From positions 1-54,423 of the forward strand of contig JAIYDS010000248.1 of assembly GCA_027487385.1 (NCBI GenBank): DNA of 54,423 bases. The letters run 5' to 3'. Made by a program: the position numbers and the translations under genes. The notes under the pieces were generated by a model. The model saw nothing but the letters and a program-made list of their open reading frames with translations. It did no database searches and had not been told where the DNA came from. Shown one piece after another: positions 41,498 through 50,251 of this stretch. Each line of letters begins with the position of its first letter. Within the stretch, counting starts at the first letter, position 1. The DNA is from Acetobacteraceae bacterium. Lineage in GTDB: Bacteria; Pseudomonadota; Alphaproteobacteria; Acetobacterales; Acetobacteraceae.

Positions 41498-42417
41498 GCC
41501 GCCAGCCAATCCTCGATCAGGCGCCGCGCGATCGAATCGGCGCGCGGCAGGGAGAAGCCGAGTTCCTTGTGGTGCACCAGTTCACTCTTGGTGAACCAGC
41601 GCGCATCCTTCAACTCCTCGGGGTCGATGGTGATGGCCTCGGTCAGCCCCTCGGCATGGAAGCCGATCATGATGGAGGCGGGGAAGGGCCAGGGCTGGGA
41701 GGAGTGGTAGGAGACCTGGCCGACCGCGACGCCGGCCTCCTCCATCACCTCGCGCCGCACGGCCTCCTCGAAGCTCTCGCCGGGCTCCACGAAGCCCGCC
41801 AGCGTCGAATACATGGTCACGTTCGGGAAGCGGTGCGAATGGCCGAGCAGGCAGCTGTCGCCGCGCACCACCAGCATGATCACGGCCGGGTCGGTGCGCG
41901 GGAAATGCTGCGCGCCGCAGCCCGGGCAGGCGGTGGCATTGCCGGCGCTGCGCGGCTCGGTCGCCGTGCCGCAGACGCCGCAGAAGCGGTGCTTCACGCG
42001 CCAATGCATGAGGCCGCGGGCATGGGCGAGCACACTGGCCTCGCCCTCGGGCAGCAGGCCGGCGACGCCGCGCAGGTCGGAGAAGCTGCCCATCCCGGGT
42101 GGCAGCAGCGGCAAGGGATCATCGGCGGTGGAGCAATCCACGGCGAAGACCGGGCGCTGATCCCACAGGCCCAGGAAGGCCCAGGGGCCGCCCGCCATCC
42201 GCACCGCCTCGGCGCCGGCGCGGCTCAGCAGCACGGCCTCGGGCGCGCCCTGCTCCACATTGCGCATCAGGCTGCGGCTGCGCCAGACCGGGACGAAGAG
42301 CGCCTGCTCATCGGCCAGGGCGGCGGCGATGAAGGCCTCATCCTCCCGCTTGCCGGAGCAGCGGTCGAGCGGAGAGCCGGTGTACACATTGGCGCGGCTG
42401 GCGGGGATCATGAGCAT
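41494..42417 (-). CDS. nudC: NAD+ diphosphatase / RNA deNADding enzyme
   Basis: Nudix hydrolase of the NudC type, 307 residues, cleaving NADH or the NAD cap of RNA. Zinc ribbon CGVCG and CPGCG (about residues 144-168), Nudix box GFVEPGESFEEAVRREVMEE plus AG, and the NADH-specific SQPWPFP motif just after it. ATG 42417 is used; ATG 42411 is possible. The small lipoprotein gene is coupled to its stop codon. Confidence 0.95.
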   Translation of the reverse strand: MLMIPASRANVYTGSPLDRCSGKREDEAFIAAALADEQALFVPVWRSRSLMRNVEQGAPEAVLLSRAGAEAVRMAGGPWAFLGLWDQRPVFAVDCSTADDPLPLLPPGMGSFSDLRGVAGLLPEGEASVLAHARGLMHWRVKHRFCGVCGTATEPRSAGNATACPGCGAQHFPRTDPAVIMLVVRGDSCLLGHSHRFPNVTMYSTLAGFVEPGESFEEAVRREVMEEAGVAVGQVSYHSSQPWPFPASIMIGFHAEGLTEAITIDPEELKDARWFTKSELVHHKELGFSLPRADSIARRLIEDWLAA

Positions 42418-42534
42418 GGCGTGACCCTAACGCGGAAGCGTCGCAGCGGAAATCCCGGGCCCTTGACCCTCGGCACCCCGCCACGCGAAGCTTTGGCACG
42501 GAGACGCTGGTCGGACCCTCAAGGGATGGACCGA

Positions 42535-43500
42535 ATGATGAATCTCAGCCGACGCGCCCTGCTGGCGACGCCTGTCCTGCTCGCCCCCACCGCCGCCCTC
42601 GCCTTCCCCGACCGCTCGCTGCGGATCATCTCGGGCTTCCCGCCGGGCGGAACGAATGACGTGGTGGCCCGCGCGCTGGCCGCGCCGCTCTCCACCGTGC
42701 TGGGCCAGCCCGTCGTGGTGGAGAATCGCCCGGGGGCCGGGGGTGGCGTGGGGGCCGCCGCCGCCGCCCGCGCGGCGCCGGATGGACATACGCTCTACCT
42801 CGGCATCGTGGACACGCATGCGATCAACCCGCTGACCTATCGGCGCCTGGCCTATGATCCCGAGCGGGATTTCGCGCCCATCACCCTCGTCACCACCGTG
42901 CCCTTCGCCATGATCGTGGGCCCCTCCCGCCCGCAGGTGACGGATATGCGCAGCTTGGTCGCGGCGGCGAAGGCGGCGCCGGGGCGGATCACCTATGCCA
43001 GCTGGGGGGTGGGCAGCACGCCGCACCTGGCCTGCCTGCGCCTCGCGCAACGCGAGGGGATCGAGATGCTGCACGTCCCCTTCGGCGGGCCACCCGCCGC
43101 CATCGCCGCCATGCTGGCCGGCGATGTGGACATCATGATGCTGGGCGCCGGCAATGCCGAGGGCTTCGCGCGGGATGGGCGGATTCGCGTCTTCGCCACC
43201 GTCTCGCCCGAGCGGCTGGACATCCTGCCGAATGTGCCGACGCTGAAGGAGCAGGGCTATGACATGCCCATGGGGCTCTGGCAGGCGCTCTATGCCCCGG
43301 CCCGCACGCCCGAGGCCGTGGTGGCGCGGCTGGTCTCGGCCACGCATGAGGCGATGCGCGCGCCCGGCTTCGTCAGCGTGATGCGCAGCCAGGGCGCCAA
43401 GCCCGAGCCCACCACGCCCGAGGGTCTCCTGGCGCTGCAGCGGCAGGAGCGCGCGGCCTATGAGGCGGTGGTCCGCAGCCTGAACCTGGTGCTGGACTGA
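42535..43500 (+). CDS. Bug family tripartite tricarboxylate transporter receptor
   Basis: Second orphan TctC/Bug-type periplasmic binding protein, about 321 residues. Signal peptide (LSRRALLATPVLLAPTAALA). Core motifs are RSLRIISGFPPGGTNDVVAR, VVENRPGAGGGVGAAAAARA, DGHTLYLG and YDPERDFAPITLV. Three in-frame ATGs lie at 42526, 42535 and 42538; AGGGA upstream best fits 42535. It stands alone between nudC and a convergent YHS-domain gene. The ligand is probably a carboxylate. Confidence 0.92.
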   Translation: MMNLSRRALLATPVLLAPTAALAFPDRSLRIISGFPPGGTNDVVARALAAPLSTVLGQPVVVENRPGAGGGVGAAAAARAAPDGHTLYLGIVDTHAINPLTYRRLAYDPERDFAPITLVTTVPFAMIVGPSRPQVTDMRSLVAAAKAAPGRITYASWGVGSTPHLACLRLAQREGIEMLHVPFGGPPAAIAAMLAGDVDIMMLGAGNAEGFARDGRIRVFATVSPERLDILPNVPTLKEQGYDMPMGLWQALYAPARTPEAVVARLVSATHEAMRAPGFVSVMRSQGAKPEPTTPEGLLALQRQERAAYEAVVRSLNLVLD

Positions 43501-43510
43501 GGCTGCCGCC

Positions 43511-43942
43511 TCAGCCCTGGCTGAGCCGCGGCCAATTCGCATCGCCCAGCGCGATGAAGCCGGGGATGTCGCGCTCCCAGCGGCGCTTGATGTTCTGGTC
43601 GTAGTTGAGGAAGAGCCGGCCCTCCACGATTCGCCAGGCGGCAGGGTCGGTCGGGGCGGTGTAGCCCTGGGAGACGGCCCAGGCGCAGAAGCCGCCATAG
43701 GCCGGGGCATGGGCCGCCGGATCGGCCAGGAAGCGGGCGCGATGCGCGGCGCTGGCGAAAAGCCAGCGCACCCCGTCCCATTCGGCCGCGTGCTCGGCGC
43801 GGCCGCGGACCACGCGGCCTTCGGTGAAATAGGCCACCACATCGGTGCCGCGCAGCGCCAGGCCGCGCTCGGCGAAGGTCCGGGCCAGGGCGGGGGCGGG
43901 GGCCAGCAGCAGCAGGCCAAGCAAGGAGCGTCGGGAGGGCAT
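43511..43942 (-). CDS. Secreted YHS domain-containing protein
   Basis: A 143-residue exported protein with signal peptide MPSRRSLLGLLLLAPAPALA. The YHS-type domain covers residues about 28-130: LRGTDVVAYFTEGRVVRG, EWDGVRWLFASAAHRARFLA, YGGFCAWAVSQGYTAPTDP and the ending KRRWERDIPGFIALGDANWP. YHS domains are often metal-associated; the single cysteine in GFCAWA is conserved. The exact role is unknown. It is divergent from the SRP RNA gene. Confidence 0.88.
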   Translation of the reverse strand: MPSRRSLLGLLLLAPAPALARTFAERGLALRGTDVVAYFTEGRVVRGRAEHAAEWDGVRWLFASAAHRARFLADPAAHAPAYGGFCAWAVSQGYTAPTDPAAWRIVEGRLFLNYDQNIKRRWERDIPGFIALGDANWPRLSQG

Positions 43943-44009
43943 GGCGCGGTCTTTCCTGGGGTTCTGCCTCGGCTACGTGCCGGCCCGCGCAAAGGTTACG
44001 CCCCCCGGG

Positions 44010-44037
44010 GTGCAACCGCCGCCGCGCGTGCTATATC
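44010..44037 (+). promoter_or_regulatory. Candidate promoter of the SRP RNA gene
   Basis: GTGCAA (44010-44015), 16-base spacer and TATATC (44032-44037), placing transcription start near 44043, the expected 5' end of the SRP RNA. The -10 is good; the -35 is weak. Confidence 0.4.
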
Positions 44038-44040
44038 CAG

Positions 44041-44140
44041 CGGCGGAAGGTCGGTGCGGACGGGCTCCTCGCCAACCCGGTCAGGTCCGGAAGGAAGCAG
44101 CCGTAACGGGTTCTTGCTCGGGTCGCCGCCGGCCTTCCAC
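44041..44140 (+). ncRNA. ffs: Bacterial small signal recognition particle RNA (4.5S)
   Basis: The universally conserved Ffh-binding hairpin GGTCAGGTCCGGAAGGAAGC followed by AGCC is present at 44079-44102. The 5' end GGAAGGTCGG (from 44045) pairs with the 3' end CCGGCCTTCC (to 44138), giving a single long hairpin of roughly 95-100 nt. The position just before dnaX is the usual one in alphaproteobacteria. End points are accurate to a few bases. Confidence 0.95.
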
Positions 44141-44158
44141 CTTCTCTCATTGGCTCGG

Positions 44159-46054
44159 ATGATGCCCAGCGATCTCTATGGCGACCCCAGCCCCGAGGAG
44201 GGCCTGCCCGAGCCGCCGCCCCCGGAAGGGCCGGGTCTCTTCGGCTTTGATGATCCGCCGGCCGCCCCTGCCCCCGTTGCGCCGCCGCCCGCCCCTGCCC
44301 TCGCCCCCGCCATCGCCAAGCCCACGCCCTACCGCGTGCTGGCGCGGAAATATCGCCCGCAGATCCTGGATGACCTGATCGGGCAGGAGGCGCTGATCCG
44401 CACCCTGCGCAACGCCTTCGCGCGCGGCCGGGTGCACCATGCCTTCCTGCTGACCGGCGTGCGCGGCGTGGGCAAGACGACCACCGCCCGCATCATCGCC
44501 CGCGCGCTGAACTGCATCGGAGTGGACGGCAAGGGCGGCCCCACGGCCGATCCTTGCGGCGTCTGCCCGGAATGCCAGGCCATCCTGGCCGACCGCCACC
44601 CCGATGTGGTGGAGATGGATGCCGCCAGCAATCGCGGCATCGACGATGTGCGCGAACTGCGCGAGGCGCTGCGCTTCCGCCCCGCCCAGGGCCGCCAGAA
44701 GGTCTTCATCCTCGACGAAGTCCATATGCTGACCGAGCAGGCCTTCAACGCCCTGCTGAAATCGCTCGAAGAGCCGCCGCCCAACATCACCTTCATCCTG
44801 GCCACCACGGAGTTGCGGAAGGTGCCCATCACCATCCGCAGCCGCTGCCAGACCTTTTCGCTGAAGCGCGTGCCGGAGGAGCGGCTGCGCGCGCATTTCC
44901 AGGGCATCGCCGCGAAGGAGAGCGCCTCCATCGAGGAGGGCGCGCTGGCCATGCTGGCCCGCGCCGCCGATGGCTCGGTGCGTGATGGGCTTTCGCTGCT
45001 GGATCAGGCCATCGCGCTCGCCGGCGAGAATGGCGCGGTCAGCACGGAATCCGTGCGGGACATGCTGGGCCTGGCCGACCGCGCCCTGGTCTTCGACATC
45101 CTGGAAGCGGTGATGAATGCCGACCTGCCGCTCGCCATGGCGCGCATGGCCGAGGGTCATGAGCGCGGCGCGGAGCCGCTCACCATCATGCAGGATCTGC
45201 TGGAGCAGACCCACATGCTGACGCGCTTCGCCGCCATCCCGGCGCTGCGCGAGGATGCCGGCATCCCCGAGAATGAGCGGGTGCGCGGCGCGGCGCTGGC
45301 CGCGCGGCTCTCGGTGCCCATGCTCACCCGCGCCTGGCAGATGCTGCTGAAGGGGCTGGAGGAGGTGATGGCCGCCCCCGACCGCCGTGCGGCGGCCGAG
45401 ATGGTGCTGATCCGCCTGGCCCATGTGGCCGAGCAGCCCACCCCCGGGGATATCCTGAAGCGCCTCGAATCCGGAGGTTCGGCTTCGGCCGGCGGGGGCG
45501 CGGCGGCGCCATCCGGCGGAAGTGGGGGCATGCGGGCGCAGGCCAATGGCCCGGTTGTGGCCATGGCCGCGCCGGCCCCCCTGCCGCAACCCAAGGCCTG
45601 GCGGGAGATCGCGGCGCTGGCCTCCGCCGCCAACCAGGCGCTGCTGCACGCGCATCTGCTGCATGACGTCCATCCGGTACGCGTCGCCCCGGGCCAGGTC
45701 GAAATCCGCGTCCGCCCCCAGGCGCCGCGTGACCTCGGCGCCCAGCTCAAGGCGCTGCTGGAGGACAAGACCGGCAATCGCTGGACCGTCGCGCTGAGCA
45801 ATGCCGAGGGCGAGCCCACGCTGGCCGAGCAATCGCGCATGGCGGAGACGGATCGCCGCGCCGCCGCGCAAAGCCACCCCATCGTGCAGGCCATCCTGCT
45901 CGCCTTTCCCGGCGCGCAGCTCGATGCCGTGCGGGATGACAGCGTGGATGCCTATGGGCTGAAGCCCATCGTCACCGAAGACGAACCCGATTTCCCCGAA
46001 TTCGCGCCGCCCGAGGCCGAATCTGCGGGGTTGGAATTCCCAGAGGAGGATTGA
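44159..46054 (+). CDS. dnaX: DNA polymerase III subunit tau/gamma
   Basis: Clamp-loader ATPase, about 631 residues. A proline-rich N-terminal extension (about 50 residues) precedes YRVLARKYRPQILDDLIGQE. Walker A GVRGVGKTTTARI, zinc cysteines in CGVCPECQ (plus an upstream cysteine), Walker B ILDEVHMLT and the sensor ATTELRKVPITIRSRCQTF are intact. The tau C-terminal domain follows a glycine/alanine linker at about 440-460. Tandem ATGs at 44159 and 44162. Next to the SRP RNA, with ybaB immediately after the stop codon. Confidence 0.95.
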   Translation: MMPSDLYGDPSPEEGLPEPPPPEGPGLFGFDDPPAAPAPVAPPPAPALAPAIAKPTPYRVLARKYRPQILDDLIGQEALIRTLRNAFARGRVHHAFLLTGVRGVGKTTTARIIARALNCIGVDGKGGPTADPCGVCPECQAILADRHPDVVEMDAASNRGIDDVRELREALRFRPAQGRQKVFILDEVHMLTEQAFNALLKSLEEPPPNITFILATTELRKVPITIRSRCQTFSLKRVPEERLRAHFQGIAAKESASIEEGALAMLARAADGSVRDGLSLLDQAIALAGENGAVSTESVRDMLGLADRALVFDILEAVMNADLPLAMARMAEGHERGAEPLTIMQDLLEQTHMLTRFAAIPALREDAGIPENERVRGAALAARLSVPMLTRAWQMLLKGLEEVMAAPDRRAAAEMVLIRLAHVAEQPTPGDILKRLESGGSASAGGGAAAPSGGSGGMRAQANGPVVAMAAPAPLPQPKAWREIAALASAANQALLHAHLLHDVHPVRVAPGQVEIRVRPQAPRDLGAQLKALLEDKTGNRWTVALSNAEGEPTLAEQSRMAETDRRAAAQSHPIVQAILLAFPGAQLDAVRDDSVDAYGLKPIVTEDEPDFPEFAPPEAESAGLEFPEED

Positions 46055-46378
46055 GTGAAGAATCTCGGCAATATGTTGAAGCAGGCCCAGCAGATGCAGA
46101 CCCGCATGGCGGAGATGCAGGCGAAGCTCGAATCCACCGAGGTCGAGGGCCAGGCCGGCGCCGGGATGGTGAAGGTGAAGCTGACCGGCAAGGGTGAACT
46201 CCGCCGCATCGCCATTGATCCCTCGCTGATGACGGCCGAGGATCGCGAGGTGCTGGAGGATCTCATCGTCGCGGCCCATGCCGATGCCAAGCAAAAGGTG
46301 GAGGCGATGATGGCCGAGGAAATGCAGAAGGCGACGGCCGGCATGAACCTGCCCGCCGGGCTCAAGCTCCCCTTCTGA
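46055..46378 (+). CDS. YbaB/EbfC family nucleoid-associated protein
   Basis: A 107-residue DNA-binding protein of the YbaB/EbfC family. It has the typical alpha-beta-alpha layout: MLKQAQQMQTRMAEMQAKLE helix, KVKLTGKGELRRIAIDPSLM strands and a C-terminal helix. The GTG start follows the dnaX TGA directly, with GAGGAGG 5 bases before it inside dnaX. The dnaX-ybaB-recR order is conserved in many bacteria. Confidence 0.95.
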   Translation: MKNLGNMLKQAQQMQTRMAEMQAKLESTEVEGQAGAGMVKVKLTGKGELRRIAIDPSLMTAEDREVLEDLIVAAHADAKQKVEAMMAEEMQKATAGMNLPAGLKLPF

Positions 46379-46536
46379 TATTCCCCAAAAAATCGCCGCG
46401 CGATGTTCCGGGGGCCCCGGATGGGCGCTGATCCTGGGGGGTGGGCTCTGCCCTCGCGGCGGAGCCGCCTCGTGGCACCGGGGGGCGGAGGGCGGGCTTC
46501 GCCCGCAGGTGGGGCGCTGCTCGGGATGGAGGTTTT

Positions 46537-47127
46537 GTGCGGCCGAATGATCCTGTCGAGCATCTGATCCAGCTTCTCGCCAAGCTGCCCGGCCTTGGCC
46601 GGCGCAGCGCGCGGCGGGCGGCGCTGCGCATGCTCATGGCGCCGGAGACACGCATGCTGCCGCTGGCCGATGCGCTGCGCGCGGCGGCCGAGGCGGTGAA
46701 GCCCTGCTCGGTCTGCGGCAATCTCGACGCCGAGGACCCTTGCCACATCTGCTCGGACAAGCAGCGCGACCAGGGGCTGATCTGCGTCGTGGAGGGGGTC
46801 GGCGAATTATGGGCGCTGGAGCGCGCCCACGCGCATCACGGGCTGTATCACGTGCTGGGCGGCACGCTCTCGCCCCTGGCCGGCGTGGGGCCGGAGGAAC
46901 TCTCCATCACGCCGCTGCTGCACCGCGCGAGCCAGCCCGGTGTGCGCGAGGTGATCCTGGCCCTGCCCGCCACGGTGGAGGGCGCCAGCACGGCGCATTA
47001 CCTGGCGGACCGGCTGCGGCCGCTCGGCGTGCCGGTGACGCGGCTGGCCCAGGGGGTGCCGATGGGCGGCGCGCTGGATGTGCTGGATGACGGGACGCTC
47101 GCCGCCGCCTTCAAGGCGCGGCGCTGA
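46537..47127 (+). CDS. recR: Recombination mediator protein RecR
   Basis: RecFOR-pathway protein that loads RecA at gaps, 196 residues from GTG 46537, which has GGAGG 5 bases upstream. Order of parts: helix-hairpin-helix LLAKLPGLGRRSARR, zinc finger CSVCGNLDAEDPCHIC, Toprim domain ICVVEGVGELWALERA, and ending GALDVLDDGTLAAAFKARR. An in-frame extension to 46441 has no family support. The 158-base gap to ybaB is a GC-rich hairpin region (for example GCGGGCTTCGCCCGC at about 46492-46506) without a gene. Confidence 0.95.
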   Translation: MRPNDPVEHLIQLLAKLPGLGRRSARRAALRMLMAPETRMLPLADALRAAAEAVKPCSVCGNLDAEDPCHICSDKQRDQGLICVVEGVGELWALERAHAHHGLYHVLGGTLSPLAGVGPEELSITPLLHRASQPGVREVILALPATVEGASTAHYLADRLRPLGVPVTRLAQGVPMGGALDVLDDGTLAAAFKARR

Positions 47128-47133
47128 GCCGCG

Positions 47134-47793
47134 TCAGGGGCATTCCTCCAGCGGCCGGCCGATCGCCGCCTGGCGCTCGCCCTCCCGGAAGCAGCCGGCC
47201 AGCCAGGTGCCGCGGAACCAGCCGCCCTCCACGCTGAAATACTCGCCCAGCCCCTCCGGCAGATCCGCGCGGAACTCGCCGCGGTAGAGATTGCCGTTGA
47301 TCCAGAACATGATGCCGCGCCCGTGGCGCTTGCCGTCGCGCCACTGGCCCTCATAGCGGCCGATCACCCAGACGCGCAGGCCGAGGCCATTCTCGCGCCC
47401 CTCCTGCCACTCGCCCTGATAGACGGTGCCCTGTGCGTCCAGGAAGGTGCCCACGCCGTGCATCCGGCCGCGCGCCATGCTGCCCACATAGCGCTCGCCG
47501 CGCGGTTCGCCCGCCTCGGTGTAGCGCCATTCCAGCAGGCCATCGCCCTGGGCGGGGCCGCCCTCGCAGGGGCCGTTCCAGATCACGATTTCCTCGACCT
47601 GCGGGTTGGGGTTCCAGACCCAGCAGCCATTGCGCTCATCCACCGTCCAGCCGGGCTTACCGACCTCGGCGATGCTCTCCGCTGGCGGCGGGGCCGGGCG
47701 GGCATGGTCCGGGCGGGGGGCGGGCGCCGGCACCGCCGGCTGGGCCAGGGCGCCGGTGGAGACGAACAGCAGAAGCAGCAGCCAACGCATCAT
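47134..47793 (-). CDS. Secreted MORN-repeat protein
   Basis: A 219-residue exported protein. Signal peptide MMRWLLLLLFVSTGALA, a proline/alanine-rich linker (about residues 18-40), a small domain with cysteines in NGCWVWNP and NGPCEGG, then three to four MORN repeats (YVGSMARGRMHGVGTFLD, YQGEWQEGRENGLGL, YEGQWRDGKRHGRGIMF, YRGEFRADLPEGLGEYF). GAGGG lies 5 bases before ATG 47793. MORN repeats often bind lipids or give rigid scaffolds; a cell-envelope role is inferred. Convergent with recR. Confidence 0.85.
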   Translation of the reverse strand: MMRWLLLLLFVSTGALAQPAVPAPAPRPDHARPAPPPAESIAEVGKPGWTVDERNGCWVWNPNPQVEEIVIWNGPCEGGPAQGDGLLEWRYTEAGEPRGERYVGSMARGRMHGVGTFLDAQGTVYQGEWQEGRENGLGLRVWVIGRYEGQWRDGKRHGRGIMFWINGNLYRGEFRADLPEGLGEYFSVEGGWFRGTWLAGCFREGERQAAIGRPLEECP

Positions 47794-47822
47794 GCGAACC
47801 CTCGAAGGAGCGGGTGAGCCTA

Positions 47823-48992
47823 TCACACCCCGCGCCGCAACGCCGCCAGGCTGAGCGCGAGGCCGCCGCCCAGCGCCACCACCGCCACGGCCAGCGGCAG
47901 GCCCCAGCCGGGCACCGCCTCCAGCAGCAGGCCGCCGAGCGGGGCGCCCAGCGCACCGCCCAGCAGATAGGCGGTGTTCAGCCCGGCCATGCCCAGCGCC
48001 CGGGCGGGGCCCGCGAAGCGCTGCACGGCGCGCACCATGCCCAGCGTGTAGATGGCACCCGCCGCGCCGCCCCAGATGGCCAGCACCGGCCAGATGCCCC
48101 AGCCGGGCGCGAGGAGGGGCCAGAGCAGCGAGCCCAGCGCCACCGCCACGGCGCAGCCCAGCAGCGCGCGATGCGTGCCGAATCGGTCGGCCAGCATCCC
48201 CACCGGGTATTGCGCCAGCATATTGCCGAAGCCCGTCGCCACCACGATGGAGGCCGCCGCCGCCGCCCCCAGCCCCAGCGCCAGGCCCTGCACCGGGAAG
48301 ACGGCGCCCGCCGTGCCCTCCAGCGCGCCGCAGAGCATGGCGGCCCCCGCCGGCGCCAGCATCATCGCCGCCACCGGCCGCAGCCGCGCGAGCGAGAGGC
48401 GCATGCGGCTCGGCACCGCGCCCGGCACCTCGCGCAGCAGCAGGGTGAGGCCGAAACCCGCCAGCATCAGCCCGGCCGAGGCCGCGAAGGCACCGGCCGA
48501 CACGCCCGACAGCCAGAGCACCGCCGGCCCACCGCCGATCGCGGCCGAAATGAAGGTCTGGTAGATGCCCAGGAACCGGCCCTCGCGCCCCGGCGGCGCC
48601 ATGGCGCCGGCAATGGCATCCGCGGTGGTCCAGGTCAGGCAGGAGGCGACGCCCAGCAGCGCGCCAAAGACGAACCACAGCGCGAGGGGCGGGTTGGTGG
48701 CGAGCCCCAGCAGCGCCAGGGCGGAGGTCACCCCCGCCGCCTGGTGCAGCCGCAGTGCGCCCCCCGCCCAACCGGCGAGCCAGGGGGTGGCCGGCGCGGT
48801 CATCAGCGCGGCCATCCAGACCGCGGCGGCATAAAGCCCGACCAGCGCGGGCGAGGCGCCTTGTTCGGTAAGGATCACCGCGGCCAACGGCACGGACATC
48901 CAGACGCCGGCAAAGGCGAAGGTGGCCGCCGCCACAAAGACAGGAAATTGCGCCCGCTCGAAGAGCGGCGCGGGGAGTTGGGTCACGGACAT
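47823..48992 (-). CDS. MFS transporter
   Basis: Major facilitator carrier of 389 residues with about 12 helices. Typical loop motif GGALRLHQAAGV after helix 2 and GMLADRFGTHRALLG after helix 8. I use ATG 48992 (MSVTQLPAPLFERAQF), since the in-frame extension to 49076 is proline-rich and lacks a ribosome-binding site. Alanine/glycine-rich helices are common at this GC content. Substrate unknown; a drug or sugar exporter is possible. Divergent from the universal stress gene. Confidence 0.88.
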   Translation of the reverse strand: MSVTQLPAPLFERAQFPVFVAAATFAFAGVWMSVPLAAVILTEQGASPALVGLYAAAVWMAALMTAPATPWLAGWAGGALRLHQAAGVTSALALLGLATNPPLALWFVFGALLGVASCLTWTTADAIAGAMAPPGREGRFLGIYQTFISAAIGGGPAVLWLSGVSAGAFAASAGLMLAGFGLTLLLREVPGAVPSRMRLSLARLRPVAAMMLAPAGAAMLCGALEGTAGAVFPVQGLALGLGAAAAASIVVATGFGNMLAQYPVGMLADRFGTHRALLGCAVAVALGSLLWPLLAPGWGIWPVLAIWGGAAGAIYTLGMVRAVQRFAGPARALGMAGLNTAYLLGGALGAPLGGLLLEAVPGWGLPLAVAVVALGGGLALSLAALRRGV

Positions 48993-49197
48993 GGCATTCC
49001 GGGCGCCGGGCGGCGCCCCCTCGATCACGGTTGGCGGTTCAGGCGAAAGCGGCGTCAGCCGCGTTTCGGGCCGCATGGATCGGGGTCCAACAGCACCACC
49101 CAGGCACGCCAGGCGGCCAGACCACCGCGCGGAGGGAAAGGGTGTTGGGACATGGAAGGAAGATGACCCCCGGAATTGGCGAAGTCAAACCAGGGCT

Positions 49198-49223
49198 GAC
49201 TTGCAAGCCGCGCATGGCAAGTC
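49198..49223. promoter_or_regulatory. Inverted repeat upstream of the universal stress gene
   Basis: GACTTGC (49198-49204) and GCAAGTC (49217-49223) form a perfect 7-base inverted repeat with a 12-base spacer, 12 bases before the ATG at 49236. It may be an operator or a leader hairpin. No usable Shine-Dalgarno is visible between it and the ATG. Confidence 0.35.
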
Positions 49224-49235
49224 CAGTTTGCGGCC

Positions 49236-50078
49236 ATGATCCGCTCCATCCTGCTCGCCCTTGATGACACGCCGGGCGCCTGCGCCGCGCGCGATGTCGC
49301 CTTTGCCCTGGCCCGGCGCACCGGCGCGGCCGTCACCGCGCTGATCGTGCTGGACCGCCCGCACACGCGGGATGTGCATGAGGCGGTGCCGCTCGGTGCC
49401 AGCGCCTTCGCGAGCCGCCGCAACGAGAAGCTGGCCGAAGCGGTGGAGGCCGAGGCCGCGCAGGTGCTGGCCGAGGCGCGCAACGTGGCCGGCGACCTCG
49501 CCTTCGAGGTGGTGCGCCGCGAAGAGGGCCCGGAGGAGGCGCTGCTGGCCGAGGGTGCCGCGCATGACCTCATCATCATCGGCCGCGACAGCACGCTCGG
49601 GCGTGAGGCCTGCGATGACGGGCTTTCCCCCACCATCGAGGCGCTGCTGCGCGACGGTGCGCGCCCGCTGCTGGTGGTCCCGCCCGGCATCGAAGCGACC
49701 GGCCATCTCGCCGCCGGCGAGGCGCTGAAGCGTCCGGTTCTGGTGGCGCATGACGGCTCCATCGCCACGATGCGCACGCTGCATGTCTTCGCGCTGCTTG
49801 GCCTGGCGCGCGACCAGGTGGTGAAGCTTCTCGATTTCGTCCCCGAAACCAGCCCCGAGGCGCTGGGCCGCTACCTGATCCGCCACGGCATGAAGGCCGA
49901 GTGCTACGCGGTGAGCGGCGATGTGCACGACATCCTGCTGGCCGAGGCGCAGAGCCTGCCGGCCGCCCTGATGGTGCTGGGCGCGGATCAGGAAAGCGGG
50001 ATCAGCCGCCTGATCTTCGGCAGTGCCACGGCGCGCCTCCTGCGCGCCTCACCCTGCCCCGTCTTCATCCACGGCTGA
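49236..50078 (+). CDS. Universal stress protein (tandem UspA domains)
   Basis: A 280-residue protein of two UspA-like domains (about residues 1-145 and 150-280). The first opens IRSILLALDDTPGACAARDV; the second opens RPVLVAHDGSIATMRTLHVF and ends with the ATP-binding-type motif LGADQESGISRLIFGSATAR followed by LLRASPCPVFIHG. Tandem Usp proteins are usually cytoplasmic stress or energy sensors. It is a single gene, and a MITE-like element follows 6 bases after its stop codon. Confidence 0.9.
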   Translation: MIRSILLALDDTPGACAARDVAFALARRTGAAVTALIVLDRPHTRDVHEAVPLGASAFASRRNEKLAEAVEAEAAQVLAEARNVAGDLAFEVVRREEGPEEALLAEGAAHDLIIIGRDSTLGREACDDGLSPTIEALLRDGARPLLVVPPGIEATGHLAAGEALKRPVLVAHDGSIATMRTLHVFALLGLARDQVVKLLDFVPETSPEALGRYLIRHGMKAECYAVSGDVHDILLAEAQSLPAALMVLGADQESGISRLIFGSATARLLRASPCPVFIHG

Positions 50079-50084
50079 GGGCGC

Positions 50085-50251
50085 TCAGAGACCGTTTGGG
50101 AATGCTGGCGGCTGAGGATGCGCGAGAGATTTTTCGTCCCTGAAAGGCGCTGGACGCCGCCGATGCTGGTTGCATCGGCAAGTCCAGGAGCGCATCAGGG
50201 GCGGATAAGATCCGCGCAGCCGACCCGCCAGCATTCCCAAACGGTCTCTCA
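50085..50251. mobile_element. MITE-like palindromic element with TCA target duplication
   Basis: A 161-bp element (50088-50248) whose 24-base ends are perfect inverted repeats (GAGACCGTTTGGGAATGCTG then GCGG). It is flanked by TCA on both sides (50085-50087 and 50249-50251). The interior is also near-palindromic, with a perfect 8-bp hairpin (GCCGATGC/GCATCGGC, 50159-50179) at its exact centre. It carries no ORF. The 3-base TNA-type duplication fits IS1031-group IS5-family transposition, so it is probably a non-autonomous derivative mobilised in trans. The right TCA is the stop codon of the convergent methyltransferase. Confidence 0.75.

Noticed and set aside
46441-46536. N-terminal extension of RecR
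   Set aside because: RecR proteins begin right at the segment after GTG 46537, which has a good ribosome-binding site; the extension is GC-hairpin sequence.
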